A stretch of DNA of 59,496 nt from Porphyra umbilicalis. Taxonomy: Eukaryota > Rhodophyta > Bangiophyceae > Bangiales > Bangiaceae. A program made the translations under genes and the position numbers. The DNA lies in the NCBI GenBank assembly GCA_002049455.2, contig KV919162.1:1-59496 (forward strand). The letters are read 5' to 3'. Below, in pieces: positions 10,101-20,162 of the stretch (positions are counted from its first letter, which is position 1; each line of letters starts with the position of its first letter). Below the pieces are notes generated by a model, which had not been told where the DNA came from, made no database searches, and saw only the letters and a list, made by a program, of their open reading frames with translations.

Positions 10101-13100
10101 CGGGAAGCGCAGCACCAGGAACACGCTGCTGCTGCCCTCTGCAGCTCCCAGCGGCAGTTCCTGTGTGCCTTCCGTGTACGCGGCGTGCTGCTCCGCGGCG
10201 CCGCCTGGCTCGCCCACGGCGGCCTCGCAGAATGCGAAGCCAGCGTCGTCGTCCGCGAACTGCACGCCCACACGCAGCTCTGCCAGCTCCTCGGTGGCTG
10301 GCACAGCGCTGGCGTCCCCGTCAAACGCCCCAGGCGTCAGCACCAGCCCCGGGACGCTGAAGCGCGACAGATGTGTCACGTTGTGCCGCAGCGCGCGGGC
10401 CGCAGCAGCAGGCGCCGCAGTGTCCACCATCACGCCGTCAGAAGTGCTGGTGGTGGTCCACCCCGCAGCGCTGGTGGCTGCCACGGTGGCGTAGATCACA
10501 GTGCCGCTGCGAATGGGCGTCGCCAGCGTGAAGCTCGTCTCTTGCACGTGCCCCGGCAGGTCCACAGTCTCGGCCACGTCGTCAGAGGGCCGGCCCAGCA
10601 CGCGCCCCAGCCCCACCGAGTGCGCCACAATGGGGGACACGTCATCCTCGAACACGGGCCAGTGCACCGGGAACACCAGCGGGTCAGACGTGAAGTCAAG
10701 GTCGTACGTGGCGCCGTCCCCGCCCATGTCCAGCGCGGCAAGGGGGCGCCCGCCGCGGTCCCGTTGGCGCCGTCCAGCGGCTCGGCCAGCAGCGGGCGGA
10801 GTTGTCGTACGTCACGCCGTCAGAGCTGCGCACTGTGCTCAGCCCCGCGCCGTTCACCGTCCGAACGTGCACGAAGTACCGCACGCCGTGCAGCAGGGCC
10901 AGGGTGCTTGCCGTGTGCACCCCTGTGGCGGCAGCGGCCACCAGATGCCCGTTCCGGGCCGCCGTCGTCCGTCTCGCACACACTCCAGTCGCCGTCGTCC
11001 TGCGTGATGCAGTACCAGTGCGCCAGCAGGCCGCCCTCTGCAGACTGCGCGTCCTGGAAGCCGTTCCACTGCCACGTCAGCACACCCTGCTTGGTGAACT
11101 GCAAGTCCACGGCGCCGCCCCCGCCCTGCAGCGACGCCACGGACGCCGTGCTGGAGATGTCTCGCACGAGCGCCCGCAGTGCGCGCCGCTCCAGTCGGGC
11201 GCAGTCACTGGCGCCGTGGCGTCCACGAAAACGGCGCGGAGCAGGCTGCCAGGGTGTCCCCCTCTGCGCTGCGCACGTCCACCACCACCTTGTACGTGCG
11301 CCCCTGTGCCAGCGCAGCGGTGCGCGGCAAGCGCAGGCGCACGGGGCCGGTCTGCCCGATCTGGAAGTGTCCGAAGGTGTCCACCTTCTTGGCGAAGCGG
11401 GTGCGTGCCCGCAGCATGTACATGGGCGTGTACCCGTGCGCCAGCACGCCTGCAGGGGCACTCTGCACGCTGGCCACCTGTTCCGCTGCCGCAGGCGCAT
11501 GGGAAGACCAGTGCTTGCAGGTGTACGTGGGCGGCCCCCGCCGTACACCACCTCCACGTAGTGTCCCGGTGGGCAGCGGCTGGCGGGGGCCACGCACAGC
11601 GGCCGGTGCGTCTCGCTGCACGCGGTCGGCTGCAGCTTGGCGGACGCCCCGTCGGCGGCAGCAGCGGCGCAGTCCAGGCCTTCAGTGCCAGGCGCCGCGC
11701 CCGCCAGCCAGGGCAGGCGCCCCTCCGCCGCGCCCCTCTGGCCCAGCTGCCGCACGGCGTGCTCCGCCACCCAGGTGCCGTTGGAGCGTACGTCTGCCAC
11801 CCCCGTCCAGCACGTGCTGTGGGCAGCGGTGCACAGCGGGTGCGCCGTGTGCAGCACAGACTGGCTGGCCAGCGGCAGCCCCACGCCGCCCGCCGCCGAG
11901 CACGCCAGCTGGGCGTCCTCCCACGTCTCGGGCGTGGCCAGCGCAAACGCACACGCGAACTGGTCCACGGACAGCTGCAGCAGCGCGCGGCCGGCGGGGC
12001 AGGTCCACACTGGCGCCTCGCACACTGCAGGGAGCGACGCACTCGCCTGCGCCCCGCTGGCCAGCGTCAGGTTCCGCGCGCCCAGCAGCGCGATCCCGGC
12101 GGCGGTGCTGGCCGCTGCGGTGGCCTCGTCGCCAGCGGCCCAGGGCAGCGCCGAGGCGCCCACCGCCGTGCCTGGGGCGACGTAGCCAGCAGCAGGCGTG
12201 TCGTACAGCGCCGGCGCGCCGGAAGGCGCGTGCCAGTACTGCATGCCAGCGGGGTCCCCAGCCGCCCGGCGGTAGCCGCTCCAGCAGGCAGCGCTGGCGC
12301 AGACCGCGCCCGCGGCTGCCACGCCGTCAGCGCCCCGCGGCGTCGCGGCGTCCCCGCCCAGCGCGTTGCAGGTGCTGTCCAGCGCGCTGTGCAGGATGGG
12401 GGCGGTGGCTGCCAGGCACCGCGAGCGCCCTGCCCGGGTGAAGGCCAGCTGGAAGCCGGGCGGGCACGTGACCGTGCCGGTCTCGCACAGGAAGGGGCGC
12501 TCGTCCGTCACGTTGGCGGCCACCACGCCGACGGACACGTCGGCAGCGTCTGTGGCCGACAGCTGCAGCGCCGCAGCCACGGCCCCCGCGGTCGCGTTTG
12601 GCGGGGCCAGCCACGGCAGCGTTGCTGCCACGGCGTCCGGCGTCCACGGCAGCGGCGGCGGCACGCCGGCGCTCCAGTCCTCCGCGGCATCCCGCGTCAG
12701 CCCCAGCCAGCAGCGCATGAGCCCGTCGAAGCACTGGTGCGCCGTGGCGTGCAGCCGGTCCTCGTCCCAAAGCCCGGCCGCCGGCAGCCAGGCGCCCTCC
12801 GCTGCGCAGGTGGCGGCGGCGTCGGCGTGGCTGGCCGCAGTGGCGTGGAACTTCAGGCACGTGGGGAACGCGCCGTCTGCCCCCACGCTGAGCTGGAAGC
12901 CAGCGGGGCACGCCAGCACCGACTGCAGCGCCCCTGCCGAGGCCTGCAGCGCTGCCATGCTGCACGCGCCCTCATCTGCCACCGTCAGCACAGGCATGAC
13001 GCCCCACGCCACGGACAGCGCGTCGCACTGCACGGACATGCCATCCAGCTGCACCTGCAGCCCCACGGCATCGGGGGTGCCCAGACCCACCACAGCACCA

Positions 13101-16100
13101 GCTTCGAATGCCTTGAAGGCGTCTGCTGTGCTGTGCCGCACCGTGACGGCAGGCGGCGCCGTGTGCGGCACCGTGATGGGCTGCACCGCGGAGTACCCAG
13201 GCAGGTGGCGCGGGTGCCGTCGCAGGTGGGCGCCAGCCGGCACTCGCTGACGCGCCCCTCGTTGCAGGGCTGGTCGTCCGCCGGCACGTACCGCACCTCG
13301 TCGCAGCCGCCGTTCCCGTTGCAGGTGTAGCTGACGTGGCAGTCCTGCTGCACGCAGGTGTACGCCGTGCCGCTGCAAATTCCAGGCGTCAGGGCGTCGC
13401 CGCCGCCGCACGTGTCGTCGAAGCTGCAGTCGTCGCTGTCGTCGCAGCCCAGCCCTGTGGGCCGCAGGCTCCACGCCGCGGCGTCCAGCTCCGTGTCGCA
13501 GTACTGGCAGTGCGGCTGCTCCGGGTTCACCGCGCCGTGCGCGTACAGCGTGCCGTTGATGGAGCAGGCGCAGGTCTTGTTCCCGTCCACCGTGAGCACG
13601 CCGCCAGGGAAGCCGGGGGCCAAGTCGCAGCCGCCGTTGCCTCCGGGGCCCGGCAGCCCGTTGCACACCTCGCAGTTCTGTGCCAGGTCCCCCGTGAAGT
13701 CAAACGTGAGGCAGTGCTGGTACAGCGTGCCCTGGCACAGGCCGTCCTCGCTGCAGTTGTCCGTGTACGTGCAGGCCACCTCGTCGTTGCAGGTGGTGCC
13801 CTGCGACTTCTGGCTCCACATGAAGAATGCGCCCGGGCGCCTGGGTCGCACCGGTAGCACGCGCTGTGCACGTCTTCGGGGAACTCCCGCGGCTTGTCGG
13901 ACAGGTACGCGTGGCACTGGCGCTCCCCGTTGAAGTCCAGGATGGCGCAGGAGTCCTCGTGCACGCAGCGCGTGCAGCGGAACTTGACGTCCACCAGGCC
14001 GGGCTGCCCCGGCGCGCCAGAGTCCAGCGTGGCGTGAGGCGTCACGCCCGCCGTGCCCACGGCTCCAGCTGCGGCGTGGGGTGCCCGTCCCCCTCGATGA
14101 TGAAGTCCGTCAGGTAGAAGCCGCTGCCGCCGCCGGCCCCCGACACGGAGCTGCCAGACACGGCGCCGGAGCCGCCGCCCCAGAAGCCGCCGCCGCCGTG
14201 CGGCGCGTACATCTGGCAGCTGCCGATGCACGAGCCGGCATGCTGCCCGCCCTCCAGCCGAAGGCCCTTGGTGCCGTCGGGGGCACCTGCGGGGCCGCCA
14301 GAGCCGCCAGAGCCGCCAGAGCCGCCGGTGGCAGCGCCAGCGTCACCGCCTGCAGCCCCGAAGATGCCACCCCCCGCGCCGCCAGGCGCACACCCACTGG
14401 CGCCGTGGGAGCCGCCGCCGCCGCCCCCGGCCACCACCATCTCGTCTGTGCGGGTGGGGTTCCACAGCGCGCTGCGGCGCCCGCCGGCGCGGTTGATGCG
14501 GCCCGGCCGGGCCAGCCCCACGCCCGCGCCGGTGGTGCCGTTGAACGCCACGCCGCTGGAGCTGCCAGAGCTGCCTGCAGTGGAGAACGCCATGGTCAGG
14601 TCTGGCGTGTCTGCAGAGGCGTACACCTGCCCCACGGAGCCCACCTCCGCCCACAGCTCTGTGCCGGGCAGCGTCTCCAGCCGAGCCCGAAGTAGCCGCC
14701 GGCGCCGCCCGCGCAGGCGGCACTGCCGCCGGCGTCCGCCACGCTGGGGGCGCCGCCTGCGCCGTAGATGCGACGTCGGCCGCCAGTGCGCCGGGCGGGG
14801 ACGTGATGGTGTGGATGCCGGGCGCGTCCATGATGTACCGAGAGCCTAGCGGACACTGCAGCACGGGCGCGGAGATCAGCTGCACCGCCACGTGCCCCCG
14901 CATGAAGCCGGCCATGCCTGCCGTCGCGCTGCGCTGGGGCGCCGTGGGGTGCCCCGGCCGCGTGCCCGCCCCGCCCAGCAGCGCCACGTAGGACAGCCGC
15001 AGCGGCACCGCGAAGGAGGTGCCCCCCCCGCCCCCGCCCAGCGCGCCATCCAGCCACTCGGTGCCCAAGTGCCCCGCAGCGCCGGCACCGCCCGCGAAGT
15101 AGCCACCACCGCCCTGCCCGCCGCCGATCTTGCCGTCAATCTCGGCGCACGCCGGCACGCCGGCGCTGTTGCGCAGCCCGGCTGAACCGAACAGACAGAG
15201 CGCGCTTGTCGGGCGCATGGGTGCCCGCCGCGCGCCCCCTGCACCGTCCCCGTCCTGGCCAGGCCTGGATGCGGCCTCCAGCACCGTGCCGCGGTGCGTG
15301 CCGCCCTGCCCTCCGAAGCCCAGCCCCAGGTTGGAGCCAGACTCGAACAGCGCCGTCACGCCGTCGTCGCCGTCTACGTAGCCGCCGGCACCGCCAGGCA
15401 CGGTGCCGCCGGCGCCGCCGCCGCCCGCCACCAGCAGCTCCGCCAGCGAGTCGTACGCCGCGTCAGCGGGCACGGCGCCCTCCAGCACTGCGGAGCGCTC
15501 GCCGCCGGGCCCGCCGCCCACGAACGGGAACGCAGTGCCGGCCAGCAGGGCATCCCTCAGCTCCTGTGGCGTCTGGACCCAGCCCGAGCGGTGCCCGCCC
15601 ACCGTGAGCACCAGCTGCTGGCCGGCCTCCACGCGGCGGTGCCCGCCGGCGAACGCGCCGGCGCCGCCGGGCGCGCCGTACACGAAGGAGCTGCCGCCGC
15701 CGGCGCCCCAGGTCATGGCGCGGATGAAGTTCACGCCGGGGGCACTGTGAACACGCACGTGCTGCTGGGCGCATGGAAGTGCAGCATGGCGGCGTTGGCA
15801 GGGTCGGTGCCGGCGCCCTGCAGGTCGCAGGGCGGGATGAGCTGGCACATGGCCGCCGGCTGTGCGCTGCTGCTGGCGGCCAGGCCGCCCAGCCCACCCC
15901 GCATGAAGGCGCGCTTCAGGCTGGTGCCGTCTTGCGGCAGGTCGGCGTCATCCAGGGGGTGCCAGAACGCGCCCTCGTACATGCGCGTGGGCACGCCGCC
16001 TGAGTTGGTGGGCAGCACCAGGCTGCCGCCCGTGTCGCGGTTGTCCGCGGGCACCATGGCGCCCGCCACCACGTCCAGTGCCACGCCCACAAACGCGTCC

Positions 16101-19100
16101 AGGGCACGCGGGAAGGCCGCCCGCGCGAGCAGCAGCTCCGCGGGCGAGTGCGGCACGTACGCTTGCACCCGCTCGTCCAGCGCGGCGCAGGCGGCCGGCA
16201 CGTCGTCCGGCAGCACGCTGCCCTCCAGCATCAGCAGGCAGGTGCCGGTGTAGGGGGAGGGGAACCAGCCGGAGGGGCAGACACCCACCATGTCGCAGGC
16301 GACGATGCCCAGGCCGGCGCAGGGCTGCATCAGCAGCTGCGCCGCGCTGGCCGTGCTGTGCAGGCCCAGGCAGCCGCTGGAGCCAGACACGTCCCCTGGC
16401 GCCAGCACAGAGGTCACGCCGTGGCTGCCAGGGTGTCGTTGCCCTGCGGCAGCGCGGGCACTTGGGCGAACGTGCTTGCGCCGTCGAACGTGGTGCCGGG
16501 CCACACCGTGGCGCCCTCGCCCAGCACGTGCCGCACGTGGGCGTTCCACCAGGGGATCTCCTCCGGCAGCCAGATGCGGGCGGGCACGCCGCGCCGGCCC
16601 GGCGCCGCGGCAGCGGCGCACACCGCGGCCGTGTCCGCCTGCACCACGGTGGAGGTGGTCACCAGCGCGATGCACTGGCCCGAGATGGGGGACACGGTCT
16701 GCCCGTCGGGGCAGCGCGGCGGCTTGCCCGAGCACGCGAAGCCGCCGTCCGCGAACAGGCCCTTGTCGGAACAGGGCACGGAGCGCAGCGCGCCGTTGCG
16801 CAGTGCGGCGCAGTGCCCCACGGAGGGCTGCGGCTCCCCGGGAGCCCACACGGCGGCAGGCACCTCAGTGCCCGCCGCGTCCAGCCAGATCCACTTGCTG
16901 TTCACGGCGTCGTACATGGCGCCCACGGCGACGTCCTGCCCCGCCCGGGCACCCGCCGCGCCGAAGGCTGCCAGCACGACGTCCGCCAGCCAGGGCCAGG
17001 GCTCGGCGCCGCCCAGCCCCGGCGCAGGGTGCGCCAGGTCTGCGCCATCCGCCTGGCACAGGGAGCGCAGCGAGCGCCACGTCTCCAGCGGGGCCGCCGC
17101 TGGGGACACGTCCAGGTGCACCCAGCAGGACAGCGCCGTGCCGTGCGGCGTCCAGCCTGCGGGGCAGCCGATGGGGCGGTACCCGCACAGCGCCGCGGCG
17201 CTGGTGTCGGCGCAGTCCCGCGTCTCCAGCTCCCCTGCGCCGCTCAGGTCCAGCGCAACGCAGTCGTGGGCGCCGTTGGGGCTGCCTGCGGCCCAGGCGC
17301 CAGTGGAGGTGTGCAGCAGGTTGTCCGCGCCGTTGCCGGCGGGGCCGGGGGCCCACTGCAGCGCGCCGCTCGCAGTGGCGTCGCGGTGGGCGCCCACCCA
17401 CAGCGGCAGGGGCGTGGGCGGCTGGTGGGGGTCCAGCACGCCGTCTGCCCACGCCAGCTCCGCTGCCGAGTTGGGCGCGAACAGGGACGCGCCGGGGTAG
17501 GACGCGGCGCACTCCGCGGAGGCCGCGGCGAAGCTCTGCCGGTAGAAGGGGTGCACGCTGACGCAGGTGCCAGAGTAGGGAGACTGCCCCTCGGCGAACA
17601 GGGGCGGGCAGGCGCCCGTGCCGTGCGCTGCTTGCGTGGGCAGGCACTGGCCGAGCGGCACGTGGGGAACAGGCCCACGGGGCAGGAGACGCACTCCGTG
17701 CGCGCTGGGTTGGGCAGCAGCCCCGGTGTGCAGATGTCGCAGAAGGAGCGCGCGCCCACGGGCGCCACGCGCCCCTGTGGGCACTGCAGGCAGTGGGGGA
17801 AGAGTGCGCCCCGTGAGCGCGTTGTACCGCCCAGGTGTGCAGCTGCTGCAAGAGCTCAGCGCACTGCCGCCCGTGGAGTCGCGGTACCGCCCCGTGGGGC
17901 ACAGCGTGCAGGTGTTGATAGAAGTGGCGCCAGTGGAGGTGCTGTATCGCCCTGTGGGGCACGAAGTGCACGAGTTCACGGAAGTGGCGCCCGTAGAGGT
18001 GCTGTACCGCCCCGTGGGGCACAGCGTGCAGGTGTTGATAGAAGTGGCGCCAGTGGAGGTGCTGTACCGTCCAGTGGGGCACGAGGAGCAGGAGTTCACG
18101 GAGGTGCCCCCAGCGGAGCCTGTGTACCGGCCGGCAGGGCAGTTGCTGCAGGAATTCACGGAGGTGCCCCCAGTGGAGTCGCGGTACCGTCCCGTGGGAC
18201 AGAAGCTGCAAGTGTTCACGGAAGTTGCACCTGTGGAGCCGCTGTACCGTCCAGTGGGGCACGAGGAGCAGGAGTTCACGGAGGTGCCCCCAGTGGAGCT
18301 GCGGAATCGCCCAGTGGGACAGAAGCTGCAAGAGTTCACGACATTGCCCCCCGTCAAGCTGCGGTACCGCCCCGCGGGGCAGTACAAGCAGGTGTTCACG
18401 GAAGTTGCACCTGTGGAGGTGCTGTACCGCCCCGTTGGGCACGAGGAGCAGGAGTTCACGGAGGTGCCACCACTGAAGCCTGTGTACCGGCCCGCAGGGC
18501 AAAAGGAGCAACCGTTCACGGAGGTGCCCCCCGTGGAGCTGCGGTACCGGCCACTGGGGCAGCTTGCGCACACAGTCTGGGTGTTGAATGGGTTGTACCG
18601 GCCAGTCTGGCAGCTCCGGCAGCTGTCCCGTGTGACGTACTTGCCGGTGGGGCAGGGTTGGTTCATGCACAGCCCCCGCCGAGTGCCCGAGTTGCACACC
18701 CGGGTGTCAATGGCCCCCCTCAAGAGCCCCCCATCGACGAACTCGATGACAGTACACCGCTTCTCGCCCACTGTCCAGGAAGTGTACGTATTGAACTCAA
18801 AAGGCCAACGGGAGCTCGAGAACACTCTGGGTCCCCCATGCGGGAGTGCGCCAGCCAAGTCCTGCGGCAAGGGCGTACGTGCATACGCTCGAGAGCTGTG
18901 CAACAGCGCGAAGCGAAATGCCCACTCACAGAGTCTTGCTGCCCGAGTTCTGCACCAGGGTGTAGTACACCCAAGGATACAACCCTGTTGGGCCGTAAAT
19001 ACTTTGCACATGGTCCCACACGCGCTGAATGCCAGACACGGTCTCAGCCGTCACCAGGGAGCCGCCTGTGTTTGCCTCGCACCATGCCAGGGAGTCGTCC

Positions 19101-19258
19101 GCCGTCAAGATGGGGGACACGGAGAGGCAGAAGTCCCGCCCGTCGCTCTGGATCGCCACTGCAGTGGCGCCACTCTGGCAGGGCCAGTTGGCCTTGGCAC
19201 CGCGCACGGCCAGGCCAAGGAGGGCCGTGGCGGCCAGAGCCACTGCCAGCAGGCGCAT
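3294..19258 (-). CDS. Giant secreted multidomain protein with C-type-lectin-like, Gly-rich, Cys-repeat and FN3-like domains
   Basis: Starts at ATG 19258 with a clear signal peptide (MRLLAVALAATALLGLAVRG, cleavage probably after AKA) and ends at TGA 3294, about 5,290 codons after removal of one intron (18827-18929). Domain order: a C-type-lectin-like domain split by the intron; a 20-residue Cys repeat array; four more lectin-like domains; two ALK-type glycine-rich domains; a Cys-rich block; three more lectin-like domains; fibronectin-III-like repeats; ephrin-receptor-like Cys modules; more fibronectin-III-like repeats. No transmembrane segment is visible at the C-terminus, so it is probably secreted or wall-bound. 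Frame changes occur near 17808, 17648, 16428, 15745, 14790, 14690, 14050, 13850, 13200 and repeatedly below 11560. They are abrupt, with good protein on both sides, so I treat them as base-calling indels. A decayed pseudogene is unlikely because no internal stop survives once the frames are joined. A role in adhesion or matrix is inferred from the domains. Confidence 0.7.
7150..7590 (-). other. Ephrin-receptor-like Cys modules
   Basis: Cys modules CHCAAGHYLAPDLGACAPC, CAAGTCKPAVGNEQALCGPC, LCSAGSYRPT and CEPCPLGTFKPGAGDEAGAC lie in tandem across a frame change near 7270. C-x-x-G-x-[YF]-x7-11-C-x-x-C is the GCC2/GCC3 (ephrin-receptor-like) signature. They separate the two fibronectin-III-like blocks. 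Confidence 0.65.
7690..11560 (-). other. Fibronectin-III-like repeat block A of the minus gene
   Basis: Repeats of about 120-140 residues joined by a linker of the form V-D-x-[ST]-x-P-P/A-P: VFVDATAPV (11230), VDTAAPAA (10420), YDTSAPVPG (9630), PDTSPPFAG (9280), PDVTAPNAS (8600), VDVTAPQPG (8270). Inside each repeat are an Ala/Ser-W-x-x-F-E/x-D core, an LGT..G-D turn and a closing YxVTVxAxNxAGxxS strand (for example YFVHVRTVNGAGLSTV). This is the fibronectin-III-like fold seen in many giant extracellular proteins of protists and animals. Several single-base frame changes. Confidence 0.6.
11560..12925 (-). other. C-type-lectin-like domains 6 to 8
   Basis: Three tandem domains in one uninterrupted frame: ACPAGFQLSVGADGAFPTCL with CFDGLMRCWLGLTRD (12920-12475); TCPPGFQLAFTRAGRSRCL with SAACWSGYRRAAGD (12475-12005); TCPAGRALLQLSVDQFACAF with HSTCWTGVADVRSNGTW and the closing RPLC (12005-11565). 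CW-x-G-x-x-R/V is repeated in all three at the expected core strand. No canonical EPN/QPD sugar-binding triplet is seen. Confidence 0.6.
13190..14035 (-). other. Cys-rich block with C-DD-C-DDTC type repeats
   Basis: About 280 residues with some 30 cysteines. Typical pieces are TTCNDEVACTYTDNCSEDG, GLGCDDSDDCSFDDTCGGGD and DCHVSYTCNGNGGCDEVRY. The C-x-D-x5-C-x4-D-x-C pattern is that of short Cys-knot-like repeats in extracellular proteins, and the Asp/Asn-rich loops could bind calcium. A CxxC-bearing stretch just upstream (FRCTRCVHEDSCAILDFNG) belongs to the same block. Confidence 0.6.
14080..15800 (-). other. Two ALK-type glycine-rich domains
   Basis: The first copy (about 15745-14870) has MTWGAGGGSSFVYGAPGGAG, LLVAGGGGAGG, GGGQGGGGYFAGGAGAAG and GGGGGGTSFAVPL. 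The second (about 14860-14080) has IYGAGGAPSVADAGG, EMVVAGGGGGGSHGASG, GGGGFWGGGSGAVSG and GGGSGFYLTDFIIEGDG. This alternation of long Gly runs with GGGGY/F and a closing hydrophobic strand is that of the glycine-rich domain of ALK/LTK receptors and of many protist surface proteins. Between the copies a linker (QCPLGSRYIMDAPGIHTI) restarts the fold. Frame changes near 14790 and 14690. Confidence 0.65.
15825..17625 (-). other. C-type-lectin-like domains 2 to 5
   Basis: Four tandem domains of about 150 residues, each opened by a C-P-x-G-type motif: ACPPLFAEGQSPYSGTC (about 17620), GCPAGWTPHGTALSCW (17165), RCPDGQTVSPISGQC (16715), VCPSGWFPSPYTGTCL (16280). Each has a central WVG/VGAM-type strand (LPLWVGAHRD; DVAVGAMYD) and a closing Cys near CALDLSG or CAALRNG-like segments (DCVALDLSGAGELETRDCAD in domain 2). 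The pattern is typical of long-form C-type-lectin-like domains. Single-base frame changes fall near 17648 and 16428. Confidence 0.6.
17808..18625 (-). repeat. 60-bp tandem array coding a 20-residue Cys repeat
   Basis: From 17821 to 18600 the DNA repeats with an exact 60-bp period (13 units) without an indel. Each unit encodes about 20 residues of the form CPTGRYSTSTGATSVNSCSS: two cysteines three apart, an invariant GRY/GRF, then an S-T-G-[AG]-T-S-[VI]-N core. It resembles the Cys-rich ephrin-receptor-like (GCC2/GCC3) module but is shorter. Units at 17881 and 18001 differ by one base in 60, so units have been duplicated or homogenised recently. More divergent units flank the array on both sides (CRSCQTGRYNPF, CSSCTPGRYNALTG). 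Probably an extended, disulfide-stapled stalk. Confidence 0.85.
18640..19206 (-). other. C-type-lectin-like domain 1 (intron-split)
   Basis: Directly after the signal peptide: PCQSGATAVAIQSDGRDFCL, then AWCEANTGGSLVTAE, and after the intron SWTVGEKRCTVIEF and RRGLCMNQPCP. The order (opening Cys pair, WC...GG.LVT, a W-containing core, closing Cys) matches the C-type lectin fold. The usual EPN/QPD and WND calcium and sugar motifs are not evident, so carbohydrate binding cannot be assumed. Confidence 0.55.
18827..18929 (-). other. Intron 1 of the giant minus gene (103 nt)
   Basis: On the minus strand the frame ends ...NSGSKT-L at a GTGAGTGGG donor (18929-18921) and resumes after ACCCAG (18827). 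The leftover CT plus the acceptor-side A make a Leu codon, and the frame continues VFSSSRWPFEFNTY. Without splicing, a TGA follows the donor at once. The intron lies inside the first lectin-like domain: the partner cysteines RGLC and PCP occur in the second exon, which supports the join. Confidence 0.75.
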
Positions 19259-20162
19259 GGTGTCTTCGTTCTTCGTGTCGTCTTCTGCGTGTGGAGGGGA
19301 AGCGCCAGTGACGTGCCGCCGCGCCAGGTGGTAGATCCCAGCACACGCGAGCTGCACTGGATACGCCACAGCGCTGGCGGTAGCACCGCTACGGGCGCTG
19401 TGTGGCGGCGCGCGCCGCTGTCAATCGGCAGCGTTTCGCGCTGCGCCCGCGGCACGCCGCCCGCTGCAGCGCGGCCCGCCGCACGCCGCCAGAGCGCTGG
19501 CCAGGCACAGTGGTACACGCTGTACACACTCTAACTGGGGGACGCGGTGCAAGCCGGCGGCGCGCTCACGTACGAAGAGGGGGCGGGCGGGACCGTGAGC
19601 CGGGAGCGGCGGCGGGGCAGCAGAGCTTGCGCTCCGTGCGCTGCAGACGAGCCGCGCAGGCACGCGCAGCCGCCTAGCACAGCTGGTGTATCGTGATACA
19701 CCAGCTGTCGTTGAAGCGCGCGAGTGAAGTGCGCAGACGACGGAACTGCGGCACTGCGTGGCAGAAGTCTGAGCGCGCCCAGCTGAAACGTCAACGCTCT
19801 CCCGCCACGCCATTTGCGGGAGCTGGCCACGGCGGCGAATTTTGCGAAGGCACAGTGCGTCGGCAAGGCGTTCCAACAGGCTGACATCCTGAAGTGAGTC
19901 AAGCACTACTTGGTTGCGGAAGCTCCGATGCGATACGCGGTTAGGGGCACGAGGTACGCCCGTGTTTCTGCCGGCAGTGCGCGCGGGCAGCGCGCTTGCG
20001 GGGGGGGGCGATGGGCGCCGACGCCGCGCCGATTGCATTCCATTCCGGGCACCCGCGCACTCTCCAACTCGCCTGGACCCCTCCAGACGCGTTCACTCTC
20101 CGCTGGCTGCGGACTTGCTGCTCTGCGCCGCGTGTGCGCGGCACGGCGTGGCGCACGCCGCC
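19259..20162. promoter_or_regulatory. Shared divergent intergenic region of the two giant genes
   Basis: 904 bp separate the two start codons. It must hold both promoters and both 5' UTRs. It contains a 14-bp perfect inverted repeat (19679-19708) and a run of nine G (20000-20008). A GTGAGT at about 19894 followed by CTCCAG near 20090 could mark a 5'-UTR intron of the + gene, but nothing confirms it. No clear TATA box was seen. Open frames in this interval have poor composition and look like noise. Confidence 0.55.
19679..19708. promoter_or_regulatory. Perfect 14-bp inverted repeat, candidate regulatory palindrome
   Basis: Left arm ACAGCTGGTGTATC (19679-19692), spacer GT, right arm GATACACCAGCTGT (19695-19708). 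The arms are exact reverse complements. Each contains CAGCTG, an E-box-type hexamer. It lies about 420 bp from the minus-gene ATG and 455 bp from the + gene ATG, nearly central between them, and is more A+T-rich than its surroundings. It could be a dimeric transcription-factor site or a DNA/RNA hairpin. It does not resemble a bacterial terminator, having no T tract. Confidence 0.6.

Noticed and set aside
10802..13330. 842-codon plus-strand open frame
   Set aside because: Antisense of three lectin-like domains and the Cys-rich block; composition is that of a shadow frame.
17821..18600. Regular 60-bp repeats as a possible CRISPR array
   Set aside because: Repeats are contiguous without spacers, in frame and encode a Cys repeat in a eukaryotic secreted protein.
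16078..19534. Long plus-strand open frames (over 1,000 and 630 codons) opposite the minus giant gene
   Set aside because: They lie antisense to the 60-bp repeat and lectin-like domains, are Arg/Ala/Pro-rich, and the repeated antisense peptide is only a mirror of the coding repeat. High G+C removes stop codons on both strands.
19679..19708. Inverted repeat as a transcription terminator
   Set aside because: No T tract follows either arm and it lies between divergent 5' ends.
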